Of a stretch of DNA of 64,000 bases, positions 26,795-34,664 are shown piece after piece. The position numbers and the translations under genes are program-made. Numbering within the stretch: position 1 is the stretch's first letter; each line of letters starts with the position of its first letter. The notes beneath the pieces were generated by a model. That model searched no databases and was not told the origin of the DNA. It saw nothing but the letters and a program-made list of their open reading frames with translations. The stretch comes from Hirschia litorea (GTDB taxonomy: Bacteria > Pseudomonadota > Alphaproteobacteria > Caulobacterales > Hyphomonadaceae), in NCBI RefSeq assembly GCF_042665075.1, contig NZ_JBHTBR010000005.1, positions 806,001-870,000 of the forward strand, in the 5' to 3' direction.

Positions 26795-27289
26795 TTAGCC
26801 CTTCGTGCGCGGCAAGGGTGGGTCTTCAGGGGTAGGGCGGCCTGGTTTGGGGAAGAGGTCCAATTGTCTTGGGTCTGGCTTTTTAACCCGTGGCTTGCGG
26901 ACACTTAGTCCAAAACGTTCACGGCGCTTTTCGGGGCGTGTGAAATAAATATCGTCTGTATTTTCTTCTGCGCGGGCAGCTTTTTCAGCGATGATTTTTT
27001 GGTCTTCAACCTTTGCTTCCTCTTCCGAAATGGATTTCCAGAAGGTGACGGCAAAAACAGTGTTCTCGTCCTTGTCTTCATACACTTGCACAAAGCCGAA
27101 TGCGCGCGCTTTATCTGCCTGATCAAGCGCATCCTCTAGTGCATCCCCTTTGGGCTTTAGCCATTCGGTGACGAGGCTGACACGCGCCTTTGCAACTGAA
27201 AAGGCTTGTGCCTGTGTCGCGTATAAATTCGCGTCGCCGTGAAACAAAGCCGACTGTGCGTCTTGTGCAAGAGGGTAAGATAGTCCCAT
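26795..27289 (-). CDS. Conserved-looking protein of unknown function with Pro/Arg-rich tail
   Basis: A 164-residue soluble protein. Residues 1-100 have mixed helix and strand (YATQAQAFSVAKARVSLVTEW, FVQVYEDKDENTVFAVTFWK split across two elements). The tail from about 115 is rich in Arg, Lys and Pro (RPEKRRERFGLSVRKPRVKK) and ends PTPEDPPLPRTKG. I do not recognise the family. GGAGA sits nine bases before the ATG. Codon use resembles the host. Its stop codon overlaps the ribosome-binding site of the DUF262 gene, so the accessory pair is translated behind it and may have been inserted into this transcript. Confidence 0.7.
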   Translation of the reverse strand: MGLSYPLAQDAQSALFHGDANLYATQAQAFSVAKARVSLVTEWLKPKGDALEDALDQADKARAFGFVQVYEDKDENTVFAVTFWKSISEEEAKVEDQKIIAEKAARAEENTDDIYFTRPEKRRERFGLSVRKPRVKKPDPRQLDLFPKPGRPTPEDPPLPRTKG

Positions 27290-27351
27290 TTTGAACGGGA
27301 TCTCCTGTAAAGCATCAATTGATGGACATATATCTAAGCCCAGAGCGAAGT

Positions 27352-27870
27352 TTATGCCATAGGAGGAGTCAAACTCTGGTAAAGACGGCTTGCCGCAAGT
27401 CTTGCAAATTTTATGGTAATTGCTTTCCTTCTTGGCCCTGTGAGTTTGTGCAGGCTTGGCTCCCTTATGATCGCGCCGCCAAATGCATCACAGATAATAA
27501 GACCAGTATGCGCGGGGAGGAGGTCTGTTGGGAAATCTTGATCGACAGCGAAGTAGAAATAGTCACAAAATTCAGCATATTCGGGCCATTTCTCGTCTGA
27601 GGCGAAATCACCGCGACATGACTTCACCTCAATGATGAGAAATTCCCCTTTATGGTTAATGGCTAAAATATCAGCGCGCCGATTATTGGCTAAGGTGACT
27701 TCGCTAAGCCCTTTCCAGTCATGCTGATGAAGCACACGCATTGCGCCACTAAAAACGGCATCCGCGCGGGAGGTGTCGCGCTTGACTTGGGCGCTTGAAT
27801 CGGCGGTTTGCAATGATTCTGATTCGTTCAGGATAGGTTCTGAATTTAACGGAACATTAACCATGAGCAT
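27352..27870 (-). CDS. mmcB: MmcB-family DNA repair protein
   Basis: A 172-residue member of the MmcB family (nuclease-like, restriction-endonuclease fold), named for an SOS-induced mitomycin C resistance gene in Caulobacter. The core RRADILAINHKGEFLIIEVK carries the D...E-x-K catalytic pattern of this fold, followed by SCRGDFASDEKWPEYAEFCD and FYFAVDQDFP. Start at ATG 27870, with a second ATG six bases in. A near-consensus LexA site lies 18 bases upstream (27888-27902), fitting SOS control. Divergent from the degenerate zincin gene. Confidence 0.88.
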   Translation of the reverse strand: MLMVNVPLNSEPILNESESLQTADSSAQVKRDTSRADAVFSGAMRVLHQHDWKGLSEVTLANNRRADILAINHKGEFLIIEVKSCRGDFASDEKWPEYAEFCDYFYFAVDQDFPTDLLPAHTGLIICDAFGGAIIREPSLHKLTGPRRKAITIKFARLAASRLYQSLTPPMA

Positions 27871-27887
27871 TTTTCCAAAGGTTGCCA

Positions 27888-27902
27888 GAACGTTTCGGCA
27901 AC
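27888..27902 (-). promoter_or_regulatory. Probable LexA (SOS) operator of mmcB
   Basis: On the minus strand the sequence reads GTTG-N7-GTTC; the alphaproteobacterial LexA consensus is GTTC-N7-GTTC, so seven of eight specified bases match. It lies 18 bases upstream of the mmcB start codon. Known SOS control of mmcB in Caulobacter supports the call. Confidence 0.55.
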
Positions 27903-27997
27903 TAGATCAAATTTACGGGGAGTTGGAAAGGCTAGGTTAATGAATATTTTGGCGCTAGTGTGGAGCCAAGATTTCAGCAGGGAAGAGAATAGATTTA

Positions 27998-28435
27998 ATG
28001 GCTTTGCAAATTGTAGAATCTTGGGGATGTGCACCAGATGCAAAAACGATTTTGAACATTGCCGAATCTGCGCTTCAAAAACTCAATCCCATTTTCCCCG
28101 AAAAAACCGGAGAGGTTCGATTGCATGTGCAGGATTTTGCAGATGAAGAAACGCTTGAAGCGCTTTACCTAGATGATGCTTATGCATTGCTTGGTGTTTA
28201 TTCTGGTATTGCTTTGTCGCTAGAGCTCCATGCCGTATCAAAGCAATGTGATGCAGAGATATGGCTGTTTCGTATGCCCATTTTACGCGCTTGGGCAGAG
28301 CAGGGTGATATCACGCTCGAAGCACTGACCACGCAAACCCTTATCACTGAGCTAGCAGCCCACTATCGCTGGACCAGCACGCAAATAGCAGGGCTGTATC
28401 AGGCAGCCAGCTTGGCACCACCTGAGGAAGTTTAG
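27998..28435 (+). CDS. Zincin-like metallopeptidase homologue with a lost HExxH site
   Basis: A 145-residue protein matching the small zincin-like family (PF06262 type): RLHVQDFADEETLEALYLDD, YALLGVYSGIALS, then IWLFRMPILRAWAEQGD. Family members next show HEIGHHFG, with the HExxH zinc site. Here the same place reads ITELAAHYRW (residues 116-125): the first His is Thr117, Glu118 stays, the second metal His is Ala121, and only the following His122 remains. So the protein probably does not bind zinc in the usual way and may be a non-catalytic relative. The reading frame is intact, so it is not an obvious pseudogene. Confidence 0.75.
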   Translation: MALQIVESWGCAPDAKTILNIAESALQKLNPIFPEKTGEVRLHVQDFADEETLEALYLDDAYALLGVYSGIALSLELHAVSKQCDAEIWLFRMPILRAWAEQGDITLEALTTQTLITELAAHYRWTSTQIAGLYQAASLAPPEEV

Positions 28436-28463
28436 GGCTGTTTTGCGATTGCGTATGGCGGCT

Positions 28464-29078
28464 TTATAGGTCTTTTTTGAGGTTGGTCATCAACGCATCC
28501 GTGACGCGCTCTGCATAGCCATCAGGAAGAGGTGCGCGCATCGCTGCGATACGGTGCCATAGCGGGCCTAGCAGGCTTTCTAGTGCAAAATCAATCTCCC
28601 AATCGCGGCGAATAAGGCCTTTATTAGCTTGTTCTGCAAGGATAAAACGTAATGGCTTACGTATTGATTCCATTACCCATTTTCTAAATATCTCACCCGC
28701 TTCTTCATCGTCGGCGGCCGCAAGTAAGATACCGCGCCACATATGCGCACCATCACCATTACGTATCGTCGTAAAGAGAGGGGAGATGAGGGCTAATATG
28801 CGCTCTTCTGGAGTTGTGTTTGGGTCTTCGGATTTAGGTAATGTCTCCAAAGCGGCTTCAACAACCATGCATGCAGGCGTTGCCCACCAGCGATAAATCG
28901 TTTGTTTTGAAGCCTTTGCGTTCTTCGCAACCCGATCCACACTAAAACTGCGCCAACCATTTTCTACCAGTTCTTTGAGAGCTGAATTTTGAACTGCCAA
29001 ACGAGAAACTTCACTGCGTTTTGGGCCTGCGCGGCGAGCAGTTGTTTTTGCTTTAGGTTTTGAAGTCGTTTCCGTCAT
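28464..29078 (-). CDS. TetR/AcrR-family transcriptional regulator
   Basis: A 204-residue repressor-type protein. Residues 1-20 are Lys/Arg-rich (KPKAKTTARRAGPKRS). The helix-turn-helix follows: FSVDRVAKNAKASKQTIYRWW, the usual TetR recognition pattern. The C-terminal ligand domain is helical, with the C-terminal TetR block PLWHRIAAMRAPLPDGYAERV. AGAGG lies nine bases before ATG 29078. The effector and targets are unknown; the neighbouring genes are the zincin homologue and carbonic anhydrase, the latter divergent across about 280 bases. Confidence 0.9.
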   Translation of the reverse strand: MTETTSKPKAKTTARRAGPKRSEVSRLAVQNSALKELVENGWRSFSVDRVAKNAKASKQTIYRWWATPACMVVEAALETLPKSEDPNTTPEERILALISPLFTTIRNGDGAHMWRGILLAAADDEEAGEIFRKWVMESIRKPLRFILAEQANKGLIRRDWEIDFALESLLGPLWHRIAAMRAPLPDGYAERVTDALMTNLKKDL

Positions 29079-29354
29079 GACCTCACGCCTCTTCGCTTGG
29101 AGTGTTGATTTGTTTCAGGACGTTCATCTTCGTTGATTTTAAGCATAAAGGAAAGGCGCAAATGTCTGATTATTAATGAACTACCTTAGGAAAGTCCCTT
29201 TTGTGCATGTAATTCTAGGGTGAATAGTGTAGATGTGTAAGTCGGATTTATTGACGCAGCGATATGCGTGTTTCATTGTGCACGGCGCTGAAAAACTATT
29301 TTGGATAATGTTCCGTGTTTGATGCACGGATGTAAATAATGGAGAGTTCGACAA

Positions 29355-30011
29355 GTGTGTGCTGCTCGTACTGCTGAACAAGAACGTTTATTGACTGGAT
29401 ATCGTAGGTTTCGGTCTGGTCGATATAAAGAAGCTGCAGAGCTTTATCGCCAATTGGGAGCTTCTCAAGATCCCGACATTATGATTATCGCATGTGCAGA
29501 TAGTCGGGCGGATCCAGCATTGATATTTGATGCCGCTCCTGGCGAGTTTTTTGTGGTCAGAAACGTTGCGGCGCTTGTGCCTCCTTATGACGAATCTGGT
29601 GGGTATCACGGTGTGTCTGCAGCCGTTGAGTTTGCTGTTACTGCATTGAAGGTAAAACAAATACTTGTGATGGGACATGCGAATTGCGGGGGTGTGAAAG
29701 CATCACTTTCGGCTGCAAAAGATAAGCCTGTTGGGCGATTTATTGCGCCTTGGGTCGAGATTGCGGATGAAGCGCGCGATAAAGTATTGGCATGTGCAGA
29801 TCATGACACTAGTGATAAGCGTCAATTGGCGCTGGAGCATGGCGTTGTTGGTCAATCAATTCAAAACCTAATGACGTTCCCATTTGTAAAGCAGGCGGTT
29901 GATGCTGAGCAGCTTATGATTGAAGGCGCATGGTTTTCTATTGCTGAAGGAAAGCTTTTGTGGCGCAATTGGGGATCTGGTGACTTTTTTGAAGTTGATC
30001 CAAACGCTTAA
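29355..30011 (+). CDS. Beta-class carbonic anhydrase
   Basis: Interconverts CO2 and bicarbonate in the cytoplasm; 218 residues. The zinc ligands and the catalytic dyad are all present: Cys47-Asp49-Arg51 in ACADSRADP, and His108 and Cys111 in MGHANCGG. RNVAALVPPY is the usual following block. GTG 29355 is the start; GGAG lies about ten bases upstream, and a nearby ATG (29339) is out of frame. It converges on the LysE-family gene with only 15 bases between stops. Confidence 0.93.
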   Translation: MCAARTAEQERLLTGYRRFRSGRYKEAAELYRQLGASQDPDIMIIACADSRADPALIFDAAPGEFFVVRNVAALVPPYDESGGYHGVSAAVEFAVTALKVKQILVMGHANCGGVKASLSAAKDKPVGRFIAPWVEIADEARDKVLACADHDTSDKRQLALEHGVVGQSIQNLMTFPFVKQAVDAEQLMIEGAWFSIAEGKLLWRNWGSGDFFEVDPNA

Positions 30012-30026
30012 AGCTATCCAATAGCA

Positions 30027-30662
30027 TTAATGAATGTTTGATGGTGGAAATAGGGTTACATAAAGCGCGAAAAGTGCTGATCCCATCATCAATAAAGCCG
30101 CAGCGCGGTTGAACCATTTGACGAAGTTTTCACTGTGAAAGTTTCTGGCAAGGCGTTCAGCCGCGATTGCATAGACTCCCAATCCAAATAGCTCAGTCAC
30201 CGTTATTGTAATGACAATAATGAAGATTTGCGGCAGTAGGGGTTGGTCTGAGCTTATATAGGCTGGAAGTAGCCCACCGAAAAATACCAAAGCGTTGGGA
30301 TTTGCCAGTTGCAACCCAAGTCCTTTTGCAAAAAGGACACGGCGTCTTGGAATATTCCTATTTTCTAAATCAATGGTGTGGCTATTGCGAACCATATTCC
30401 AAGCTAACCAGAAAATAAAAGCGACACCGCCCAGTTTTAGAAAAAGGAAGAAGTCGGGGAATGTCGCTGCTAGCGCAGCTGCACCTGATACCGCTAGTGC
30501 AATCCAGAATAGGTTGGCCGTGGAGATGCCCACTCCTGCAATCATTGCAGGTCCAACACTGTATTTAAGGGAAGATGCCGTCACAAGCATAACAGCGGGA
30601 CCGGGGGTGAGGCCACCGGAAAAGAAGAGTACGCAAAGAGCAAGCCAAATAGAAAAGTCCAT
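30027..30662 (-). CDS. LysE-family amino-acid exporter
   Basis: A 211-residue inner-membrane exporter of the LysE/RhtB family with about six hydrophobic segments. It has the family N-terminal motif FFSGGLTPGPAVMLVTASS and the QLANPNALVFFGGLLP block. I start at ATG 30662; a TTG at 30704 is the only alternative. The start codon lies inside a 13-bp perfect inverted repeat (30655-30685), and no good Shine-Dalgarno is visible. It lies downstream of ppa on the same strand. The substrate is unknown. Confidence 0.88.
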   Translation of the reverse strand: MDFSIWLALCVLFFSGGLTPGPAVMLVTASSLKYSVGPAMIAGVGISTANLFWIALAVSGAAALAATFPDFFLFLKLGGVAFIFWLAWNMVRNSHTIDLENRNIPRRRVLFAKGLGLQLANPNALVFFGGLLPAYISSDQPLLPQIFIIVITITVTELFGLGVYAIAAERLARNFHSENFVKWFNRAAALLMMGSALFALYVTLFPPSNIH

Positions 30663-30685
30663 GACGGCATATCCGTCATGGACTT
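30655..30685. repeat. 13-bp perfect inverted repeat over the LysE-gene start codon
   Basis: Arms AAGTCCATGACGG (30655-30667) and CCGTCATGGACTT (30673-30685), spacer CATAT. In the minus-strand RNA the ATG at 30662 lies in the second arm of the stem, so folding would hide the start. Confidence 0.75.
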
Positions 30686-30738
30686 CTAGTAGGTCAATGC
30701 CCAATTAGAATAAACTGAGCGAAAATTGACTTTTGGAC

Positions 30739-31266
30739 CTATTTTTTTGCGCGCTCTACGGCTTGCATGATAAGTTCTTCTGCTTTTTCGCGGTCACCCC
30801 AACCTTTAATCTTTACCCATTTACCAGGCTCAAGGTCTTTGTAGTGCGTGAAGAAGTGTTCAATACGTTGCGGTGTGATTTCCGGAAGGTCCGTATAGTT
30901 TTGAACGTTGTTGTAGAATGCAGTCATCTTTTGATGAGGAACAGCGAGAATTTTTTCATCTTCTCCGCCATCATCTTCCATCATCAATACACCCACTGGA
31001 CGTACACGAAGTACACAGCCTGGGATTAGTGCGCGCTGTCCGATACACATCACATCAATTGGGTCACCATCAAGTGACAATGTGTGGGGCACAAAACCAT
31101 AGTTACAAGGGTAACGCATTGGTGTGTAAAGGTAGCGGTCCACAAACATGGCACCGGAATCTTTGTCGATTTCATATTTGATTGGTTCGCCGCCTAATGG
31201 CACTTCAATCACTACGTTTAGGTCTTTAGGGGCGTCTTTCCCTAAGCTGACTTTATTAAGATCCAT
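30739..31266 (-). CDS. ppa: Inorganic pyrophosphatase
   Basis: Soluble family I pyrophosphatase, 175 residues, which hydrolyses PPi to two phosphates and so drives biosynthetic reactions. The hallmark metal-binding motif is present as DGDPIDVMCIG, with IEVPLGGEPIKYEID at the N-terminus and YRYPCNYGF-like PMRYPCNYGFVPHT. The ATG at 31266 follows a weakly purine-rich leader. Downstream of argG on the same strand with 131 bases between; LysE follows. Confidence 0.96.
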   Translation of the reverse strand: MDLNKVSLGKDAPKDLNVVIEVPLGGEPIKYEIDKDSGAMFVDRYLYTPMRYPCNYGFVPHTLSLDGDPIDVMCIGQRALIPGCVLRVRPVGVLMMEDDGGEDEKILAVPHQKMTAFYNNVQNYTDLPEITPQRIEHFFTHYKDLEPGKWVKIKGWGDREKAEELIMQAVERAKK

Positions 31267-31338
31267 GTCCCTAAAATCCCTTTTTATTTATAATAGACCC
31301 GTTCTGGCCCACTATATCCTCAATTCACAGTTTGGACA

Positions 31339-31378
31339 AAAGGGAATGCAAGCAATGTGCTAACTTTCCCTTTCATTT
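31339..31378 (-). terminator. Possible weak terminator after argG
   Basis: On the minus strand AAAGGGAA (31373-31366) can pair with TTCCCTTT (31346-31339) over a 19-base loop, followed by TGTCC rather than a clean T run. It lies between argG and ppa. This is a weak candidate only. Confidence 0.3.
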
Positions 31379-31397
31379 TCACCGTCAAATTCGCTGA

Positions 31398-32642
31398 TTA
31401 CAGGTTTCTACCAGCTTTTTTGTCACGAGAGGCCAATAAGCGCAGGCGAAGAGCGTTCAATTTGATGAAGCCTTCTGCATCTTTTTGGTCATAAGCACCT
31501 GCATCATCTTCAAATGTAACGTGCGCTTCTGAGTAAAGTGAATATGGGCTCGTACGTGCTATAAGGTGAGCAGCACCTTTATAAAGTTTGATACGAACTT
31601 CACCTGTTACCATGCTTTGTGATGCATCTATCGCTGCTTGAAGCATTTCGCGCTCTGGAGACCACCAGAAGCCATTATAGATAAGTTCTGCATAGCGTGG
31701 CATGAGCTCATCTTTGAGGTGAGCAGCGCCTCGGTCTAGTGTGATTTGCTCTATACCACGGTGAGCAACGAGTAGAATGGATCCGCCCGGTGTTTCGTAG
31801 ATGCCGCGAGACTTCATACCAACAAAACGGTTTTCTAGAAGGTCTAGACGGCCGATACCGTGCTTGCGTCCTAATTCGTTTAGTTTGGTAAGCAGGCTAG
31901 CAGGTGATAGTGCTTCACCATTGATAGAGACAGCATCACCGCGCTCAAAACCGATTGTGATTTCTTCAGGTTTGTCTGGCGCATCTTCTGGAGACACTGT
32001 GCGCTGAAATACAAATTCTGGTGCGACTTCGCCCGGGTCTTCCAAAGCTTTACCTTCAGAAGAGGTGTGCAGCATATTTGCATCCACAGAGAAGGGAGCT
32101 TCGCCGCGCTTGTCTTTTGGTACAGGGATGCCGTGTTTTTCAGCAAACTCTAAAAGGTGTGTACGAGATTTGAATTCCCAGTCACGCCAAGGTGCAATGA
32201 CACGAATGTCTGGGTTGAGGGCATAATAACCTAGCTCAAAACGGACTTGGTCATTACCTTTACCTGTTGCGCCGTGACACACAGCGTCCGCACCTACTTG
32301 TTCAGCAATTTCGATTTGACGTTTTGAAATCAATGGGCGCGCGATTGATGTACCTAAAAGGTATACGCCTTCATATACTGTGTTTGCGCGAAACATTGGG
32401 AACACGTAGTCACGTACAAAATCTTCACGAAGGTCGTCGATGAAAATGTTTTCTTCTTTGATACCTAATTGCAGCGCTTTTTCTCGTGCAGGGCCGAGTT
32501 CTTCGCCTTGGCCAAGGTCCGCGGTAAATGTCACCACTTCACAGCCAAACTCTGTCTGTAGCCATTTTAGAATAATTGACGTGTCGAGTCCTCCTGAATA
32601 TGCGAGGACGACTTTTTTAGGTGGCTTTGAGACGAGTGACAT
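31398..32642 (-). CDS. argG: Argininosuccinate synthase
   Basis: Joins citrulline and aspartate with ATP in arginine synthesis; 414 residues. The PP-loop LAYSGGLDTSIILKWL is at residues 13-28, and the family blocks CHGATGKGNDQVRFE and APWRDWEF are present. It is divergent from the rhodanese/VWA operon across a 459-base region that holds a CRP-like palindrome. No other arg gene is in the window. Confidence 0.97.
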   Translation of the reverse strand: MSLVSKPPKKVVLAYSGGLDTSIILKWLQTEFGCEVVTFTADLGQGEELGPAREKALQLGIKEENIFIDDLREDFVRDYVFPMFRANTVYEGVYLLGTSIARPLISKRQIEIAEQVGADAVCHGATGKGNDQVRFELGYYALNPDIRVIAPWRDWEFKSRTHLLEFAEKHGIPVPKDKRGEAPFSVDANMLHTSSEGKALEDPGEVAPEFVFQRTVSPEDAPDKPEEITIGFERGDAVSINGEALSPASLLTKLNELGRKHGIGRLDLLENRFVGMKSRGIYETPGGSILLVAHRGIEQITLDRGAAHLKDELMPRYAELIYNGFWWSPEREMLQAAIDASQSMVTGEVRIKLYKGAAHLIARTSPYSLYSEAHVTFEDDAGAYDQKDAEGFIKLNALRLRLLASRDKKAGRNL

Positions 32643-33101
32643 GGAGCGTCATAACCTTTTATGCATGTGAATAATGTTTGTTGAGCGCACAATAGCGATA
32701 CGCACAACTTCTGCAACAGCGCTGATAATCCTACATAGATATAGTGCAAGAGCTAATTACAAATTTAGCGGGTGTTTGCTACGGTCTCATCCTACATTTT
32801 TGAGCAATTCGCATAAAACTAGCGGTAATTCGTATTAAAAAAACTGTTGTGGCGATATTGTTACGCAAATTCATACTACTTTCTGAGTTTAAGGCACCGT
32901 AAGCAAAAGAAGCATCCGCATACGCGTTTATCATTGTGACGTTGGTCACACTCGATGTGCTGTTTGGTCGCATATAAGGCGAAAGAAACACAATCAGACC
33001 CTGAACACAGCCTTATTCCCCGTTCACTTTAAATTCATGGGATCAGAATTTAGCAGGCCTAGAGGGGGTCTTGTTCTGGTCAGGTAGAGGCGGGAAGCAA
33101 G
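32643..33101. other. Intergenic region between argG and the rhodanese/VWA operon
   Basis: About 460 bases without a supported gene. It holds the perfect TGTGA-N6-TCACA palindrome at 32935-32950 and otherwise AT-rich sequence with A and T runs near 32840. The small minus-strand frame at 32779-32991 has no ribosome site and no recognisable product. I see no tRNA or riboswitch core. Confidence 0.45.
32935..32950. promoter_or_regulatory. Perfect CRP/FNR-family operator palindrome
   Basis: TGTGACGTTGGTCACA matches the CRP consensus TGTGA-N6-TCACA at all ten specified bases. It lies 152 bases upstream of the rhodanese gene and about 290 bases upstream of argG, in the gap between these divergent genes. 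The regulator and target are inference. Confidence 0.55.
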
Positions 33102-33737
33102 ATGAATAAGACTTCAAAAGACGCATCGAATAAACCAGAATTGCAACGCCATTCATTGCGGCGGCCCAATAATAGATCCATGATTTTTGCTGCCGGATCT
33201 GCCGCGATTGCATTTGTGATGTTTTCCATCGGACAGGGCACAGCTCAAAATTCATCAAGTATAAGGCCCGCTTCGTCTGTAGATTTTCCTACATTTCAGG
33301 CCCTGACAGATGAGGCAAGTGTGTTGAGGCAAGAACGGCTCGTTACACTGGAGCAGTTTCAAGAGATGGGAGGACTTGAAGATACAATCGTTTTAGATAC
33401 GCGCTCCAAGTCGGCATTCGATCAAGGGCATATTAAAGGCGCGGTTCATCTAAATTTTTCAGATTTTACAGATGATAAGCTCGCTGAAATTATTCCAAAT
33501 TTTGACACGCGCATCCTGATTTATTGCAACAATAATTTTGAAGATGACGTTTCGCCAGTACCCAAAAAAATGGCCCCACTGGCACTGAATATTCCCACAT
33601 TTATAAATTTATATGGCTATGGCTACACCAATATATATGAGCTTGGAGATGAGATCTCCATGCAAGAACTTGGTGAATACTGGGTTTCATCCCCGTCTGT
33701 CCAAAGCCTTAATTCAAGCAAGGAGACAGACCAATGA
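33102..33737 (+). CDS. Membrane-anchored or exported rhodanese-like protein
   Basis: A 211-residue protein with a hydrophobic segment at residues 27-45 (SMIFAAGSAAIAFVMFSIG), then a rhodanese domain. VLDTRSKSAFDQGHIKGAVHLNF holds the conserved Asp99 and Arg101, split as DTRSKSAFDQGHIKGA. The active-site Cys142 is in LIYCNNNFEDD. The catalytic loop is not the CRxGxR of sulfurtransferases, so activity is uncertain. Likely periplasmic. Its stop overlaps the start of the VWA gene by four bases (ATGA), so the pair is translationally coupled. Confidence 0.8.
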   Translation: MNKTSKDASNKPELQRHSLRRPNNRSMIFAAGSAAIAFVMFSIGQGTAQNSSSIRPASSVDFPTFQALTDEASVLRQERLVTLEQFQEMGGLEDTIVLDTRSKSAFDQGHIKGAVHLNFSDFTDDKLAEIIPNFDTRILIYCNNNFEDDVSPVPKKMAPLALNIPTFINLYGYGYTNIYELGDEISMQELGEYWVSSPSVQSLNSSKETDQ

Positions 33738-34540
33738 GCATTCCATTCAGCGTTTCTCAAGGAAAGAAACCAACTTCTTTTAGAAAATATATTTCAAGTT
33801 TTTTCGTTGCATCTGCCATGTCAATTGCCGCCTGTGCGAGTGCCGAAATTCCAAATGAAAGACAGGCTCCAATCGTGGAAAGGGACGCACCAATGCATGC
33901 TTACATTCTCTTAGATAGAACAGGTTCAATGAGCTCAATTTGGGATGAAGCGCTTAATTCTGTGAATACTTATGCAACTTCACTAGGGACCAAAGAAGAA
34001 GGGGAAAGAGGGGATGTAGATGCAGATGTGACGCTGGCGGTTTTTGATGCGCAAGACGGGTTACAGTTTGATGTGCTCCGCAAAGGGGCGTCTGCGAAAG
34101 AATGGAATAGCGTTACGAATGATGAGGCTTCACCGCGCGGTATGACACCTCTCTTTGATGCAATCGGTAGAATTGTGAATATTGCGGAGGTGGATAAGCC
34201 TGAAAAAGCAGTTCTGGTTATTATGACGGATGGCCAAGAAAACTCTAGTCGCGAAATTACGCGAACAGGTGCGAAAGCGGCGCTAGATCGTGCACGTGAT
34301 AAAGGGTGGGAGGTTGTATTCTTGGGCGCAGAATTTGCCAATTTTGGAGACGCTGAAGCGGTTGGGCAAAGTTATAACAAAAGTATGGCTGTTTCAAAAG
34401 ACAAGCTTGGCGTGACGATGGACAGGCTTGCGAAAAAATCTCGCAGCTACGCCAAGGGTGAAGAAGAAAGCGTAGAATTCAACCAAGAAGATCGCTCAAT
34501 AGCTGATGAAGAAGATGTAAAACAGCGCAAAGGGCAATAA
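33734..34540 (+). CDS. Exported VWA-domain protein
   Basis: A 268-residue protein with an N-terminal hydrophobic stretch and a possible lipobox IAAC (Cys34), then a von Willebrand factor A domain. The metal-site motif is LLDRTGSMSSIWDEAL (DxTGS in place of DxSxS), with the later conserved Thr in SPRGMTPLFDAIG and Asp in VIMTDGQENSS. The tail is acidic and charged. VWA domains bind partners through a metal ion; the partner here may be the coupled rhodanese-like protein. The operon ends in a strong terminator. The physiological role is unknown. Confidence 0.8.
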   Translation: MSIPFSVSQGKKPTSFRKYISSFFVASAMSIAACASAEIPNERQAPIVERDAPMHAYILLDRTGSMSSIWDEALNSVNTYATSLGTKEEGERGDVDADVTLAVFDAQDGLQFDVLRKGASAKEWNSVTNDEASPRGMTPLFDAIGRIVNIAEVDKPEKAVLVIMTDGQENSSREITRTGAKAALDRARDKGWEVVFLGAEFANFGDAEAVGQSYNKSMAVSKDKLGVTMDRLAKKSRSYAKGEEESVEFNQEDRSIADEEDVKQRKGQ

Positions 34541-34623
34541 TAGAACAAGCCCCACGTCATATGAGCTCTGGGTGGTTTGCTAACAGGCAGGCAAAGGATG
34601 GGCAGACCCGACGTTGGGATTGT

Positions 34624-34660
34624 AGGCTCCACTTTTCATATCAGAAGAGTGGAGCCTTTT
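34624..34660 (+). terminator. Rho-independent terminator of the rhodanese/VWA operon
   Basis: A 14-bp stem AGGCTCCACTTTTC (34624-34637) / GAAGAGTGGAGCCT (34644-34657) with one G-T pair and the loop ATATCA, followed by TTTCGTTTT. It lies just before the stop of the converging purH gene. Confidence 0.8.
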
Positions 34661-34664
34661 CGTT

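Noticed and set aside
32779..32991. 70-codon minus-strand frame in the argG upstream gap
   Set aside because: GTG start without a Shine-Dalgarno, no homology recognised, and it covers the CRP-like palindrome.
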